This document shows positions 8,335 through 17,042 of a stretch of 64,000 nucleotides of DNA, piece after piece. Origin of the DNA: UBA8914 sp034002905 (GTDB lineage: Bacteria > Pseudomonadota > Alphaproteobacteria > UBA9219); contig JAVEZQ010000004.1 in NCBI GenBank assembly GCA_034002905.1, positions 62,001 through 126,000 of the forward strand, in the 5' to 3' direction. The notes beneath the pieces were generated by a model, which saw only the letters and a program-made list of their open reading frames with translations, was not told where the DNA came from and did not search any database. A program made the position numbers and the translations under genes. How positions within the stretch are numbered: the first letter of the stretch is position 1; every line of letters starts with the position of its first letter.

Positions 8335-9204
8335 TTAATTTAACCGCCAGCGCAGTTCGCGCAGAATGACATCTGCATGCTGGGCCGGAACGGGATCAGA
8401 GGACAGGTCTTTCACAACTTCAAGTGCCGAGATAGCCGCGCGAAGTTGGCCGCGATCCGCTTGTATATAGCCAAGCTCTTTCCATAATTCCTGTTGTCGG
8501 GGGGCAAGCAAGATCATGCCTTGAAGGATAGCAATAGCGCTGTCTTCGGCATGCTCTGTGAGATAATGCTGTTTGATAGTATGCTGTAATTGCAAGAGGA
8601 GGTCGCGTGATGAAAGTGGGTGCAGTAGGTCTGAATAAAGATCAAGCGGTGTTGATTCCAGGAGTTCGGGGTCAACATCATCTTCGTCATCATCAACAAA
8701 AAAACTGCTGGCCTCTTCGATCTGGCACGTTTGGCCAGAGCGGAACGGGTCAATGATCACTTGTCCGTCGCGTGCGGAAAGGCGCAGCAAAAGGTGGCCG
8801 GACAAATCCAGAGCGGTCATGGCCCAGCCAGACCGGTGCGCAACATGAAGGTAAAGGATACAAAGTGCGAGCGCAGAACCCCGTCGCGAGGTGATAACGT
8901 CGATTAAATTATGCGCGGCGAGATGGTGCTCGTCATCGTCTTCGCCTTGATATTTGTTTTGAACAACCAAGACACGACGCAGAAGGTTCAGTTGATCTTC
9001 AACATTCTCTTTTTTTCCGGCAGCCCGTACCTGTTCGACCATTTCATCAAGGTGTTGTCGATATGGGGTCAGGTTCAGATCAGGCCGATTAAAGGCAGCC
9101 AGAGCGAGAGCCGTTTCGCCAAGGTCCAATGAGCGATCGGGCCGTTCACCAGCTCGCCGCAAAATGCGTAGAGATTCTTGATTATGTGTCATGGACTGCG
9201 TCAT
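8335..9204 (-). CDS. SirB1/transglutaminase-like family protein with TPR tail
   Basis: The protein resembles the SirB1 (transglut_core2) family. It has a helical N-terminal segment, then RRGSALALCILYLHVAHRSG near residue 120, a typical substrate-groove block of this family. GHLLLRLS with DPF follows, then a TPR-like C-terminal region (AIAILQGMILLAPRQQELWKELGYIQADRGQLRAAI). Canonical members have a PxGLxxLxC-type cysteine; here LCILY supplies the only nearby cysteine. I placed the start at the in-frame ATG (9204). The frame is open to a TTG at 9252, directly after the yraN stop, so the true start is uncertain. Members are often found near chaperone or lipoprotein genes; their activity is not established. 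Confidence 0.8.
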   Translation of the reverse strand: MTQSMTHNQESLRILRRAGERPDRSLDLGETALALAAFNRPDLNLTPYRQHLDEMVEQVRAAGKKENVEDQLNLLRRVLVVQNKYQGEDDDEHHLAAHNLIDVITSRRGSALALCILYLHVAHRSGWAMTALDLSGHLLLRLSARDGQVIIDPFRSGQTCQIEEASSFFVDDDEDDVDPELLESTPLDLYSDLLHPLSSRDLLLQLQHTIKQHYLTEHAEDSAIAILQGMILLAPRQQELWKELGYIQADRGQLRAAISALEVVKDLSSDPVPAQHADVILRELRWRLN

Positions 9205-9254
9205 GGCCTCATCATAGTGCACGCCTTTGGGAAAGGGAAAGAGTAAAAACAAGA

Positions 9255-9659
9255 TTAACGTGCAGTAAAATCATCGTTGGAAAAAGCGTTGATAATATGG
9301 CGAGGCCAACGTTTGGGTAGAACGAAGATAGCATCGAAACGAAGCGTAAAGTGCTGGCCCTGCGGATAATGCGTGAGGAAGTATTGGGCAGCCCGTCTCA
9401 AGCGGGTTTGTTGATGTGGTGAAATGGCATCGTGGGCGCGAGGGATGTCGGGCCGCGCCTTGACCTCGATAATGGCTATTACATCACCCTTTCGAGCAAT
9501 AAGGTCGATTTCGCCGAGCGGCGTTTTATAGCGCCGTTCAATTAAACGATATCCTTTGCAGTGCAGCAAAAGGGCGCTGAGCGTTTCGGCCCACAGACCC
9601 CTTTTATAGGAAGCCTCTCCTCGTGCTTGACGATGGCCGGTTGTGGTGCGTTTTACCAT
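9255..9659 (-). CDS. YraN family (UPF0102) putative endonuclease-fold protein
   Basis: This 134-residue protein shows the complete YraN/UPF0102 pattern: a GLWAETLSALLL helix near residue 21, an IERRYKTPLGEIDLIARKG strand pair, then IIEVKAR near residue 64, and later RRAAQYFL and RFDAIFV. The D...E-x-K arrangement (D52, E65, K67) matches the catalytic core of restriction-endonuclease-like nucleases. The biological role of the family is not settled. The gene overlaps the end of the J-protein gene by seven bases and is followed directly by the SirB1-like gene, so dnaJ-like, yraN and sirB1-like probably form one transcript. Confidence 0.92.
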   Translation of the reverse strand: MVKRTTTGHRQARGEASYKRGLWAETLSALLLHCKGYRLIERRYKTPLGEIDLIARKGDVIAIIEVKARPDIPRAHDAISPHQQTRLRRAAQYFLTHYPQGQHFTLRFDAIFVLPKRWPRHIINAFSNDDFTAR

Positions 9660-10579
9660 TTTCGCGGGTTATAGGGATGCTTTTTGGCCCACGCTTCTAC
9701 GGCGTCTGCAAGCGTAGAGCTGTCCTTGGGGAGCATTAAAACAAGTTTGACGAACATATCGCCCGCGCCCTTGGGGTTTTGTACGCCTTTGCCTTTGAGG
9801 CGCAGAAGCGTGCCGTTGTTGGCGTTTTTGGGGATTTTAAGCGAGACCGTGCTGTCGAGTGTTGGGATTTTGATCTCCGCGCCGTAAAGGGCCTCGCCCA
9901 GACTGACGGGAACGTCAAGATGAATGTTTTTATCGTCCCGTGAAAAATAGGGATGTGGCGCGATGTGAACTTCGACAATGGCTGCGCCATGGCCGCCGGG
10001 GCCTTTGTGGCCAAGGCCACGCAGCCTTAGTTTGTGGCCCTCCTCAATCCCTGCGGGGATGGTGACATCGATTGTCTTGTGATTGTCGAGGGTCACGCGT
10101 TTGGTCGCGCCAAGGCAGGCTTCGGCAAAGGGAATGGTGATTTTGTATGTCACATCATCGCCTTTGGGTTTACTGTTTTCAAAGCCGCCAGAGCCTTGCG
10201 TGCGTGCGCCGCGCGAAGAATGGCCAAAGAATTGGGCAAATAAATCGTCAACGCCGAAATCAGGCCCAAAGGAATAGCTTTGGTCCTGTTGCCGATGGGA
10301 GCCATACCCCCGATTGCCTCCGGAATGATAGCCGGAATAGCCCCCAAAACCTTTGGGCTGTCCGTTTTCGTCTATTTCCCCGCGATCATAGTGCTCGCGC
10401 TTGTCCTTATCGGTCAGGAAATCATAGGCAGAGGTAATATCCTTAAATTTCTGCTCGATTTTCTGATCGCCTGGATTGAGGTCGGGGTGATATTTTTTGG
10501 CCAACTTGCGATACGCGCTTTTCAACTCGGCATCTGTGGCGGTTTTGGAAACGCCTAAAAGGACATAGGGGTCGGTCAT
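9653..10579 (-). CDS. CbpA-like J-domain co-chaperone without zinc finger
   Basis: This is a 308-residue type II DnaJ protein. Residues 3-70 form the J domain with the HPD triplet (KYHPDLN). A glycine-, tyrosine- and serine-rich linker at about 75-125 follows, then the two C-terminal substrate-binding domains (VTYKITIPFAEACLGA; LRGLGHKGPGG; LDVPVSLGEALYGAEI; LRLKGKGVQNPKGAGDM). No CxxCxGxG zinc repeats are present, which separates it from true DnaJ and places it with CbpA. Such proteins stimulate DnaK ATPase. The start at 10579 has an AAAGGAG ribosome site; the longer frame to 10690 runs through a terminator and is rejected. Confidence 0.93.
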   Translation of the reverse strand: MTDPYVLLGVSKTATDAELKSAYRKLAKKYHPDLNPGDQKIEQKFKDITSAYDFLTDKDKREHYDRGEIDENGQPKGFGGYSGYHSGGNRGYGSHRQQDQSYSFGPDFGVDDLFAQFFGHSSRGARTQGSGGFENSKPKGDDVTYKITIPFAEACLGATKRVTLDNHKTIDVTIPAGIEEGHKLRLRGLGHKGPGGHGAAIVEVHIAPHPYFSRDDKNIHLDVPVSLGEALYGAEIKIPTLDSTVSLKIPKNANNGTLLRLKGKGVQNPKGAGDMFVKLVLMLPKDSSTLADAVEAWAKKHPYNPRKW

Positions 10580-10592
10580 GACTCTCCTTTTA

Positions 10593-10635
10593 GATAATAA
10601 AACGGCCCTTGAACAGGAAAATTCAAGGGCCGTTT
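10593..10635 (-). terminator. Rho-independent terminator of the 17-kDa antigen gene
   Basis: A perfect 14-base-pair stem (arms 10600-10613 and 10622-10635) with an eight-base loop is followed on the minus strand by TTTTATTATC. It lies 15 bases past the stop of the lipoprotein gene and just ahead of the J-protein start. Confidence 0.9.
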
Positions 10636-10650
10636 GGGGTTCGTTCTCGG

Positions 10651-11124
10651 TTACTGAACGATCTTCCAGGACCCGTCCGGTTGCTGGCAAGCGCGGCCAT
10701 ACGCTTGTTGTTTTTGTCCACCAACCGTAATGGTTTGCTGGAACTCACGGCAATAAGCGCCGTCATTCGCATACCCATCGCGTACCGGAACGATCGTGCC
10801 GGCGTTGCCGGATTGCGGATTGTTCCAGGTGATTTGCTGCCCAATAGGCGCGGAATAGGCGCGATAGGTCGCCTGATTCATGGCTGACCGATCTGCAGTG
10901 TCGAGCGAAGACCCGATTTCATTGCCAAGCCAGCCTCCCAAAACGACGCCAGCCGCCGTTGCGGCCAGACGACCTGAGCCTTTGCCGATATTGCTGCCAA
11001 GCAAGCCGCCAACAGCCGCGCCGCCTAGCGTACCAAAAGTCTCCTTGTTGCCCATGTTTTGAGCCTGACAGGCGGGCAGAAGCAGGGCGAGCGCGACAAC
11101 GCCTAACATCGATTTGCGAAACAT
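10651..11124 (-). CDS. 17-kDa surface antigen family lipoprotein (RT0821/Lpp0805 type)
   Basis: This 157-residue protein has a lipoprotein signal peptide with lipobox LLPAC (Cys19) and is therefore probably anchored in the outer membrane. Residues about 30-75 form a glycine-zipper 2TM domain (GTLGGAAVGGLLGSNIG, GVVLGGWLGNEIG). The C-terminal domain fits the surface-antigen fold: TWNNPQSGNAGTIVPVRDGY, then YCREFQQTITVGGQKQQAYGRAC, then PDGSWKIV. This architecture is that of the rickettsial 17-kDa antigen family, common in Alphaproteobacteria. It stands alone with its own terminator at 10593-10635. Confidence 0.92.
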   Translation of the reverse strand: MFRKSMLGVVALALLLPACQAQNMGNKETFGTLGGAAVGGLLGSNIGKGSGRLAATAAGVVLGGWLGNEIGSSLDTADRSAMNQATYRAYSAPIGQQITWNNPQSGNAGTIVPVRDGYANDGAYCREFQQTITVGGQKQQAYGRACQQPDGSWKIVQ

Positions 11125-11304
11125 GCGATACCTCTTTGGTTTGAAAATCTGTAACCGTTGGACCTTAGACTAAAAAGGGAACGTGGCGCAACTATGGCTT
11201 TTATGGGGTCAAGAAATGTATTAAGGTCTTGCATGAAATTCATATAAGGGTCCTCCGGAAAACAGGGCGTGATTCGCAAAGAGAGATAAGGAAGAAAGGC
11301 GATC

Positions 11305-12243
11305 ATGAAGAACATAAAAAAAACAATAGATGACAACTGGTTGCGGCGGTTCACGAGCTTAACCAGCATTAGCGTCGCCCTTACGTTGGTGGCAACAAAG
11401 TTAGCGGCCTATCTGGTTACTGACTCAGTTTCCATGCTTTCCTCGCTTGTTGATTCGTCGGTTGATCTCGTGGCGTCTTGTATCACGGCTTACGGCGTGG
11501 TGATCGCGATGCGTCCGCCAGACAGGGAGCATCGTTACGGGCATGGAAAGGCTGAGGCTTTGGCGGCGTTGATGCAGGGGCTGTTCATTGTTGTTTCGGC
11601 CTTCCTTTTACTGGCTAAGGCCGTGGAGCGCTTTATCAATCCCTTCGAGATTCAGAATCCCAAAATCGGGTATGAGGTGATGGGTGTTGCTATTTTCCTG
11701 ACGGCTGTTTTGATTGCGCTCCAGACCTATACAATTCACCGGACAAGTTCGTTGGCGATCGCGTCTGATCGGTTGCATTATGTGGGTGATGTCTTTGTCA
11801 ACAGCGCTGTCATGGCGACCTTTGCTTTTCAAGAGTGGTTAAAGGTTACATGGATTGATCCTGCTTTTGCTGTTGTTGTTGCTATCATTCTTGGAGCGGG
11901 GTCTTATAAAATAATTCGTCGTGCGCTACGGGTTCTCATGGATGCCGAGCTGCCTGATGCCGAGCGACAAAAGATCCTGAGCATTGTTTGCGGAATAAAG
12001 GGTGTTTGCGGGGCTCACGACTTGCGCACGCGTGAGGGGAATGGCCATCCCATTATCTCCATCCACGTCGAAATGGATCCAAGTATTTCGCTTCTTAAAT
12101 CCCATGATGTTGTCGAGGCCGTTATTGCTGCCGTTACGCAGGCCTATCCCAAGGCTGATGTTACCGTGCATCAGGATCCGGACGGGATTAAAGAAGCGCG
12201 TCTGGATACACAAATTGAAAACAACAGCTCCTCTTCCTCGTAA
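11305..12243 (+). CDS. Cation diffusion facilitator (FieF-like) metal exporter
   Basis: This 312-residue protein matches the CDF family, which exports divalent cations such as Zn or Fe in exchange for protons. It has about six membrane segments (residues 14-35, 40-60, 78-100, 118-140, 158-175, 180-195) and a cytoplasmic C-terminal domain (GVCGAHDLRTRE, PIISIHVEMDP). Metal-site residues are visible: LVDSSVDL in TM2, HRYGHGKAEALAAL after it, and HYVGDVFVN in TM5. The tail ends in a serine run. The ATG has a GAAAGG ribosome site. The substrate metal cannot be fixed from sequence. The next gene starts 17 bases downstream. Confidence 0.93.
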   Translation: MKNIKKTIDDNWLRRFTSLTSISVALTLVATKLAAYLVTDSVSMLSSLVDSSVDLVASCITAYGVVIAMRPPDREHRYGHGKAEALAALMQGLFIVVSAFLLLAKAVERFINPFEIQNPKIGYEVMGVAIFLTAVLIALQTYTIHRTSSLAIASDRLHYVGDVFVNSAVMATFAFQEWLKVTWIDPAFAVVVAIILGAGSYKIIRRALRVLMDAELPDAERQKILSIVCGIKGVCGAHDLRTREGNGHPIISIHVEMDPSISLLKSHDVVEAVIAAVTQAYPKADVTVHQDPDGIKEARLDTQIENNSSSSS

Positions 12244-12260
12244 ACAATCCAATATTGATT

Positions 12261-14027
12261 ATGTATGACTGGTTATTAACTCCTGCGTTTGTGCTTCATG
12301 GTTTAACGCTTGTCAGCCTCCTCGTTTGGTTGAGCCGCTCCCTAAAACTGGACCGGCGTGAATGGCCGTTTTTTGTTCTGATGGGCCTTTGGGTTGTTCT
12401 GGTCTTGACGGGCCATTTGGCGAGCTCCTTCGAAAAGCTTGGGACTCTGGGCGTTTATACGCCGTTGTCCTTCGTCTCGTTGGGCTTTTGGGTTATCCTT
12501 CTTCACCATTTTGTGAAGAAGGGCGCACGTGCGCCCTTGCTGGCCCATGTCACGATGGCGTTTCCTCTTCCGGAAAGTCAGAAGGTTCAAACCTTCTTGT
12601 GGCGTTTCCTCTGGATTTCTTTAGGACTTCTTGCGCTGAGCTGCTTCGTGATCGGGATGAATGTGTATCCCGACAATGCCGATTCCATGATTTATCGGCT
12701 GCCGCGTGCTTTTTGGTATGTGAGCAACGACAGCTTTCTTCATCCATTCAAGTCCATCGAGCTGGACAATCGCCTTGTCTATTATCCTTTGAATGGCGTA
12801 GCCCTTTANNNNNNNNNNNNNNNNNNNNNNNNNNNNNNNNNNNNNNNNNNNNNNNNNNNNNNNNNNNNNNNNNNNNNNNNNNNNNNNNNNNNNNNNNNNN
12901 NNNNNNNNCTTCTGGATTCAGATCCAAGCCATTATCATTTGGGTTATCGTTTTGTTGGCATCACGTTACCCGTTTCGGTGCGGTTCGTGGAGTTTTCGCT
13001 GTGGTCGGCGTTTGTATGGCTTTTGTGGCCATGGCAGATTGCCTTGAGCTTGAAGAGCAAAAGCGTTTTGCGTCCGGCCGTGGTGCTTTTTGCGGCAATA
13101 CCCCTCTTCTGGCTTGTTTTCTGGTCCTTTACGACTTTGTATATGGAAGGGACTGCGACATATTTCGCCTTCTATATTATCTGCGCCGCGCCGGCGGCCG
13201 TGATTATATTCTCGAAAATCAACCGCCCTCTTTGGCACGAACTGCGGTGGGTGACTTTGGTCCTCGTTGTTGTGACTAACGCGCTCATCTGTACCAATCT
13301 TGTGATGTATAGTGGTTTTCGAGCCCTGCCTGACCTTTATTACGCGCGTAAGCTGCCCTATGACTGGCTGCTGACAGAAGATCGCATCATCAAGGAAATC
13401 CGGGCCTCGAAGAATGTGCGCATTTTACACACGCACGACAAGCAGCCTTATTTCGGCTATATGCACTGGAATCCGCGCGCGACGTATTACACGCCGTATG
13501 ATCTGGATTATGCGACCGTGCTAAATGTGCCGGACTTTTTGGAAGTATTACCGATATCGGGCCTGAATCAGTATGGGTTTATGGCTTTTAAAATACCGGA
13601 CAAGGCAACGCCGGGCTTGACCTATCTGGGGGCTGTGCGCGGCATCGGGCGTGAAGCGATCTTTGCAAATGGCAATGGTGTGGACCGACGCTATCCCGAT
13701 GATACGGGCTACATTGTTTTACAGGCTATTGGCGAGCCCTTGCCAGATAATAAGCTTCGGATTTATCTGGGGCATAAGGCTTATGGATATAATGAAAACG
13801 ACCACCTGACCTTTGAACACGAAGTCAAAATGCAGGGCAGGCTTCTGTACAAAACTGAGCCACTGTCAACGCCTTTGGCCAAGATTGTGATGGCGGTTAA
13901 TTTGGCTCAAGCCCCTGTCGAGGTTGTTACGATCATCCGTTCGGCTTGGAGCGGGGCTGAAGTTGCTCGTGGCGCCTATCTGCTTAGCTCACAGGGTTCT
14001 TGGCTGCCGGAAGGATCCGAGTATTAA
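12261..14027 (+). CDS. Membrane glycosyltransferase-like protein (GT-C type), interrupted by an assembly gap
   Basis: The N-terminal 184 residues have four hydrophobic segments and a loop, NADSMIYRLPRAFWYVSND, that resembles the first periplasmic loop of GT-C/ArnT-like transferases, where an acidic residue is catalytic. After the gap there are three or four more hydrophobic segments, then about 230 soluble residues (LPYDWLLTEDRIIKEI onward). The two halves share a frame across the 100 N, but the gap is a placeholder, so true length and continuity are unknown; a full GT-C protein would need more membrane segments than are visible. I start it at ATG 12261 rather than the TTG at 12255. Substrate unknown. 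Confidence 0.6.
   Translation: MYDWLLTPAFVLHGLTLVSLLVWLSRSLKLDRREWPFFVLMGLWVVLVLTGHLASSFEKLGTLGVYTPLSFVSLGFWVILLHHFVKKGARAPLLAHVTMAFPLPESQKVQTFLWRFLWISLGLLALSCFVIGMNVYPDNADSMIYRLPRAFWYVSNDSFLHPFKSIELDNRLVYYPLNGVALXXXXXXXXXXXXXXXXXXXXXXXXXXXXXXXXXXLLDSDPSHYHLGYRFVGITLPVSVRFVEFSLWSAFVWLLWPWQIALSLKSKSVLRPAVVLFAAIPLFWLVFWSFTTLYMEGTATYFAFYIICAAPAAVIIFSKINRPLWHELRWVTLVLVVVTNALICTNLVMYSGFRALPDLYYARKLPYDWLLTEDRIIKEIRASKNVRILHTHDKQPYFGYMHWNPRATYYTPYDLDYATVLNVPDFLEVLPISGLNQYGFMAFKIPDKATPGLTYLGAVRGIGREAIFANGNGVDRRYPDDTGYIVLQAIGEPLPDNKLRIYLGHKAYGYNENDHLTFEHEVKMQGRLLYKTEPLSTPLAKIVMAVNLAQAPVEVVTIIRSAWSGAEVARGAYLLSSQGSWLPEGSEY
12809..12908. other. Assembly gap (100 N)
   Basis: Exactly 100 N lie inside the glycosyltransferase-like gene. 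No sequence overlap is seen between the two flanks, so here unknown sequence is really missing and its length is not known. Confidence 0.98.
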
Positions 14028-14042
14028 CGTCACACGTGACGT
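14027..14042. promoter_or_regulatory. 16-base palindrome upstream of gmk
   Basis: ACGTCAC-AC-GTGACGT is a perfect inverted repeat starting at the stop codon of the upstream gene, 56 bases before gmk. An A-run follows on the plus strand, so it is not a forward terminator; an operator or a weak reverse-strand stop are both possible. Confidence 0.3.
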
Positions 14043-14097
14043 GGCAAAAAAAAACGTATATGATCCGGCAACTTGAACTGCACAAGGGTAGAGTGGG

Positions 14098-14748
14098 ATG
14101 GCAGAACAGAGCCTTTGGGGCGATATCCAGCGCCGTGGGTTGATGTTGGTTTTATCTTCGCCTTCGGGCGCGGGCAAAACCACGATATCGCGACGGCTTT
14201 TGCAAGAAGACGATCAGATTGATCTTTCCATATCGGTTACGACGCGCAATCCGCGCCTCGGCGAGGTCGAGGGCAAAGATTATTTCTTTACGGACCCCGT
14301 CGAGTTTAATCTGATGGTCAATCGTGACCAGCTCTTGGAGCATGCCAAGGTTTTTGGCCACTATTATGGAACGCCACGCGCTGCTGTTGAAGCGGCCCTT
14401 TCAAACGGCCATGATGTTTTGTTTGATATTGATTGGCAGGGCACGCAGCAATTGTCCGAAAAAGCGCGTGATGATCTGGTGAGCGTGTTTATCCTGCCTC
14501 CGAATTGGAAAGAACTGGAGCGCCGTCTTTTTTCCCGTGCGCAGGATACGCCTGCCGAAATCAATCGCCGGATGGCGCAGGCGACATCGGAAATGAGCCA
14601 TTGGGCCGAATATGATTATGTGATTGTCAATCGCGATCTTGATATGTCGATTGCTGCTGTGCGTGCGATTTTGCAGAGTGAGCGTTTAAAGCGCCGACGC
14701 CTTGTTGGTCTTTCCGATTTTGTCAAAGGGCTGCAGTCTGGCGCTTAA
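14098..14748 (+). CDS. gmk: Guanylate kinase
   Basis: Gmk phosphorylates GMP to GDP with ATP and feeds GTP and dGTP synthesis. The 216-residue protein begins with a 16-residue extension and then the P-loop LSSPSGAGKTT. Further motifs are SVTTRNPRLGEVEGKDYFF near residue 42, FGHYYGTPRAAVE near 85, DIDWQGTQQL near 107, and IFILPP-type FILPPNWKELERRL near 128. The lid arginines are present (FSRAQDT, NRRMAQA). It converges with rsmA and overlaps its end by four bases, so a shared 3' region must handle termination on both strands. Confidence 0.97.
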   Translation: MAEQSLWGDIQRRGLMLVLSSPSGAGKTTISRRLLQEDDQIDLSISVTTRNPRLGEVEGKDYFFTDPVEFNLMVNRDQLLEHAKVFGHYYGTPRAAVEAALSNGHDVLFDIDWQGTQQLSEKARDDLVSVFILPPNWKELERRLFSRAQDTPAEINRRMAQATSEMSHWAEYDYVIVNRDLDMSIAAVRAILQSERLKRRRLVGLSDFVKGLQSGA

Positions 14749-15572
14749 GCGTTTTTGTTTTGTACAAGGCGTGCCAGTGTTTCATAGGCAGACAAGGGCA
14801 AGTCCTCGGCGCGCAACGAAGGATCAAGGCCTGCTTTTCCAAGAAGTTCTTCTCCTCCAAGCGGGCGCAAACTGGCGCGCAGCATCTTGCGTCTTTGTCC
14901 AAAGGCATGATGGGTCACAAGCTCTAAGGCCGGTAGCTCGATATCGGCGGGACGGTCAAGGCGAGGCGTTAGAAGGACAACGGCTGAATCCACCTTGGGC
15001 GGTGGGGTAAAAGCACGCGCCGGAACTTTTAAAACGCACTTGGCCTCGCAGCAGAATTGGGTCAGGACGGAAAGGCGTCCATAGGCTTTGCTTTTGGGTT
15101 GCGCAACCAGCCGATCGACGACTTCGGCCTGAAACATGAGGGTCAGGCTTTTGTACGCGTCGATGTGCCGCAGCCAGTTGATAAGCATTTGTGTGCCGAC
15201 ATTATAGGGTAGGTTTGCAATTATGGCGCGCGGTGCGGAGGTGATGGCAGTCAAATCGATCTTAAGACCGTCGCCGTGGATTATAACGAAGCGACCTGAT
15301 GAGTAAGCATCGCGTAGCTCTTCAAGCGCGGGCAGGCATCTTGCATCCATCTCTATAGCGGTCAGTGTGGCCGCATCGCTATCAAGAATAGCGCGGGTTA
15401 GACCGCCGGGGCCGGGCCCGATTTCAACGACGTTAACACCCGATAAAGGACCCGCTTGGCGCACGATTTTCTGGGTTAAATTGCTGTCCAGCAAGAAATG
15501 CTGGCCCAGCGTTTTTTGCGCACGAAGACTGTGACGCGCGATAATTTCGCGAAGCGGGGGCAGGGTGGGCAT
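14745..15572 (-). CDS. rsmA: 16S rRNA dimethyladenosine transferase
   Basis: RsmA (KsgA) uses four SAM molecules to dimethylate A1518 and A1519 in helix 45 of 16S rRNA during 30S maturation. The 275-residue protein has all key motifs: LGQHFLLDSNLTQKIV near residue 21, VVEIGPGPGGLT near 48 for SAM binding, EMDARCLPAL, HGDGLKIDL, and the catalytic NLPYNVGTQ near 118, with FTPPPKVDSAVV in the C-terminal part. It starts nine bases after surA. In most Alphaproteobacteria pdxA lies between surA and rsmA; here it does not. Confidence 0.97.
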   Translation of the reverse strand: MPTLPPLREIIARHSLRAQKTLGQHFLLDSNLTQKIVRQAGPLSGVNVVEIGPGPGGLTRAILDSDAATLTAIEMDARCLPALEELRDAYSSGRFVIIHGDGLKIDLTAITSAPRAIIANLPYNVGTQMLINWLRHIDAYKSLTLMFQAEVVDRLVAQPKSKAYGRLSVLTQFCCEAKCVLKVPARAFTPPPKVDSAVVLLTPRLDRPADIELPALELVTHHAFGQRRKMLRASLRPLGGEELLGKAGLDPSLRAEDLPLSAYETLARLVQNKNA

Positions 15573-15580
15573 GTGTGTGC

Positions 15581-16978
15581 CTATTTGAGGCGAATGTCGA
15601 TATAGGCGTCTCGCCTTAAATCGCGTTGCTTGCGGCGGGCAAGCACTTCCATCTTTTCTGTGCCGATCATGCTGCGAATGGCATCTCGATTAATCGCTTC
15701 TGGAGCGTTACGTTCGCAGACAAACAAGATCAAAGCCCCGCGTTCAGTGGCCATGGGATCGCTGGCTTGGCCTGTCGGGATATGGGCCGCTTTGTCGCGG
15801 AGCCATTCTGGCGCCTCGCTCAACTGGACTTCGCCCAAATCCTGCCATTGCCACAAAGGATAAAAGCGCAAAAGCCTGCCCTCCAGATCGTCGCAGCCCT
15901 GAACGGAGTCTTTGATTTGTGCGGCTTCGGCCAAAAGGGCTTCTTTTTTAGCGTTGGCGGTAAAGGGGCGGAAAGCTTGTTGGAGTTTGACTTTTGTTTC
16001 TTTTCCGGCCGTCAGGGCAATCGTGCGTTTTTCGCGCAGCCCCAGAATGTGATAACCGTTCGAATCACGAACAGGGCTCGAGATGTCTTTGACAGACAGG
16101 CGCTGAAGGGCTTCATCGATTTCCGGTGTGAGCTGGCCAAGCTGAATCCAGCCTAAATCGCCGCCGGAGGAGGCCCCAAGGCCTTGCGAAAACTGCCTCG
16201 CCAACGCGCCAAACGAAGCCCCGCCTCGAATTTGCTCGGCAAGTTTCGAGGCTAAATCGCGAACAGCATTTTCATCTTCGGGCTTGTCAACAGACAGGAA
16301 GATTTCGCTCACAGCATATTCATCTTTGCCTTCATTGCTGCGCAGTCGTTGGATTACATTTTCGATCTCGTCATCGCCGACATCTACGCGTGGGCGAAGC
16401 TCCCGCATAACGAGTTTGTTCCATGTGATTGCCGACTTAATCTGGGACTGCAGGGTTGAGGGCGGCACGCCGTGAGACTCCAGAAAGGTGATGATATTGC
16501 CGCCGGGGATTTTGTTATCGTTGGCGATTTTCTCCATGGCTTTCAGAATCTCTTCGTGAGAAACCGAAATGCCGTTTTTCTTGCCCTCTTGAAGCTGGAG
16601 CTGTTCGTCAATGAGTGCACGCAGAACTTGGGGCATCAGCTTCTTTTGAATTTCTGGCGTTGCCGGCATGCCGGAGGAAAGAAGGGCCAGACCAAGACGT
16701 GCGCGCAAGTCGCTCGTAGAAATCACGGCATCATTGACAACGGCGACAATGCCGTTCGACATTAAAGGGGCCATCGCTTGCGTCTCTGCGGCGGGGTCGG
16801 GAGGCAGTGTCTGGGCTTCGTTTGATGCGGTGGGGGCAGAGGGCTGGGCCGGATGGGCCTTCATCAGGCGGCTAAAGCTTGACGGATCCTTGGGCGGCAT
16901 TTGGTTGACGCGTTGTGCCATGGCCGTCGCAGGTAAAAGGAGGGCCAAAAAAGATACCGAAATCATAAGCTGACGCAT
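15581..16978 (-). CDS. surA: SurA-like periplasmic chaperone / peptidyl-prolyl isomerase
   Basis: This 465-residue exported protein assists outer-membrane protein folding. A signal peptide (MRQLMISVSFLALLLPATAMA) is followed by a low-complexity proline- and alanine-rich stretch to about residue 75. The SurA N-domain then starts at GIVAVVNDAVISTSDL and includes PQVLRALIDEQLQLQEGKKNGISVS. One parvulin domain lies at about 220-320 (SEIFLSV, ASFGALARQFSQGLGASSGGDLGWI, GYHILGLREKR). The second parvulin domain of enteric SurA is absent, which is common in this class. The start at 16978 has an AAGGTG ribosome site; the upstream GTG at 16987 does not. It is in the lptFG-surA-rsmA run. Confidence 0.9.
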   Translation of the reverse strand: MRQLMISVSFLALLLPATAMAQRVNQMPPKDPSSFSRLMKAHPAQPSAPTASNEAQTLPPDPAAETQAMAPLMSNGIVAVVNDAVISTSDLRARLGLALLSSGMPATPEIQKKLMPQVLRALIDEQLQLQEGKKNGISVSHEEILKAMEKIANDNKIPGGNIITFLESHGVPPSTLQSQIKSAITWNKLVMRELRPRVDVGDDEIENVIQRLRSNEGKDEYAVSEIFLSVDKPEDENAVRDLASKLAEQIRGGASFGALARQFSQGLGASSGGDLGWIQLGQLTPEIDEALQRLSVKDISSPVRDSNGYHILGLREKRTIALTAGKETKVKLQQAFRPFTANAKKEALLAEAAQIKDSVQGCDDLEGRLLRFYPLWQWQDLGEVQLSEAPEWLRDKAAHIPTGQASDPMATERGALILFVCERNAPEAINRDAIRSMIGTEKMEVLARRKQRDLRRDAYIDIRLK

Positions 16979-17042
16979 GCGTATCACCTTCTATTCTGAG
17001 CAAAGAGAGCAAAAGCCCGAAAGGCCCATTCCTTTTCTACCT

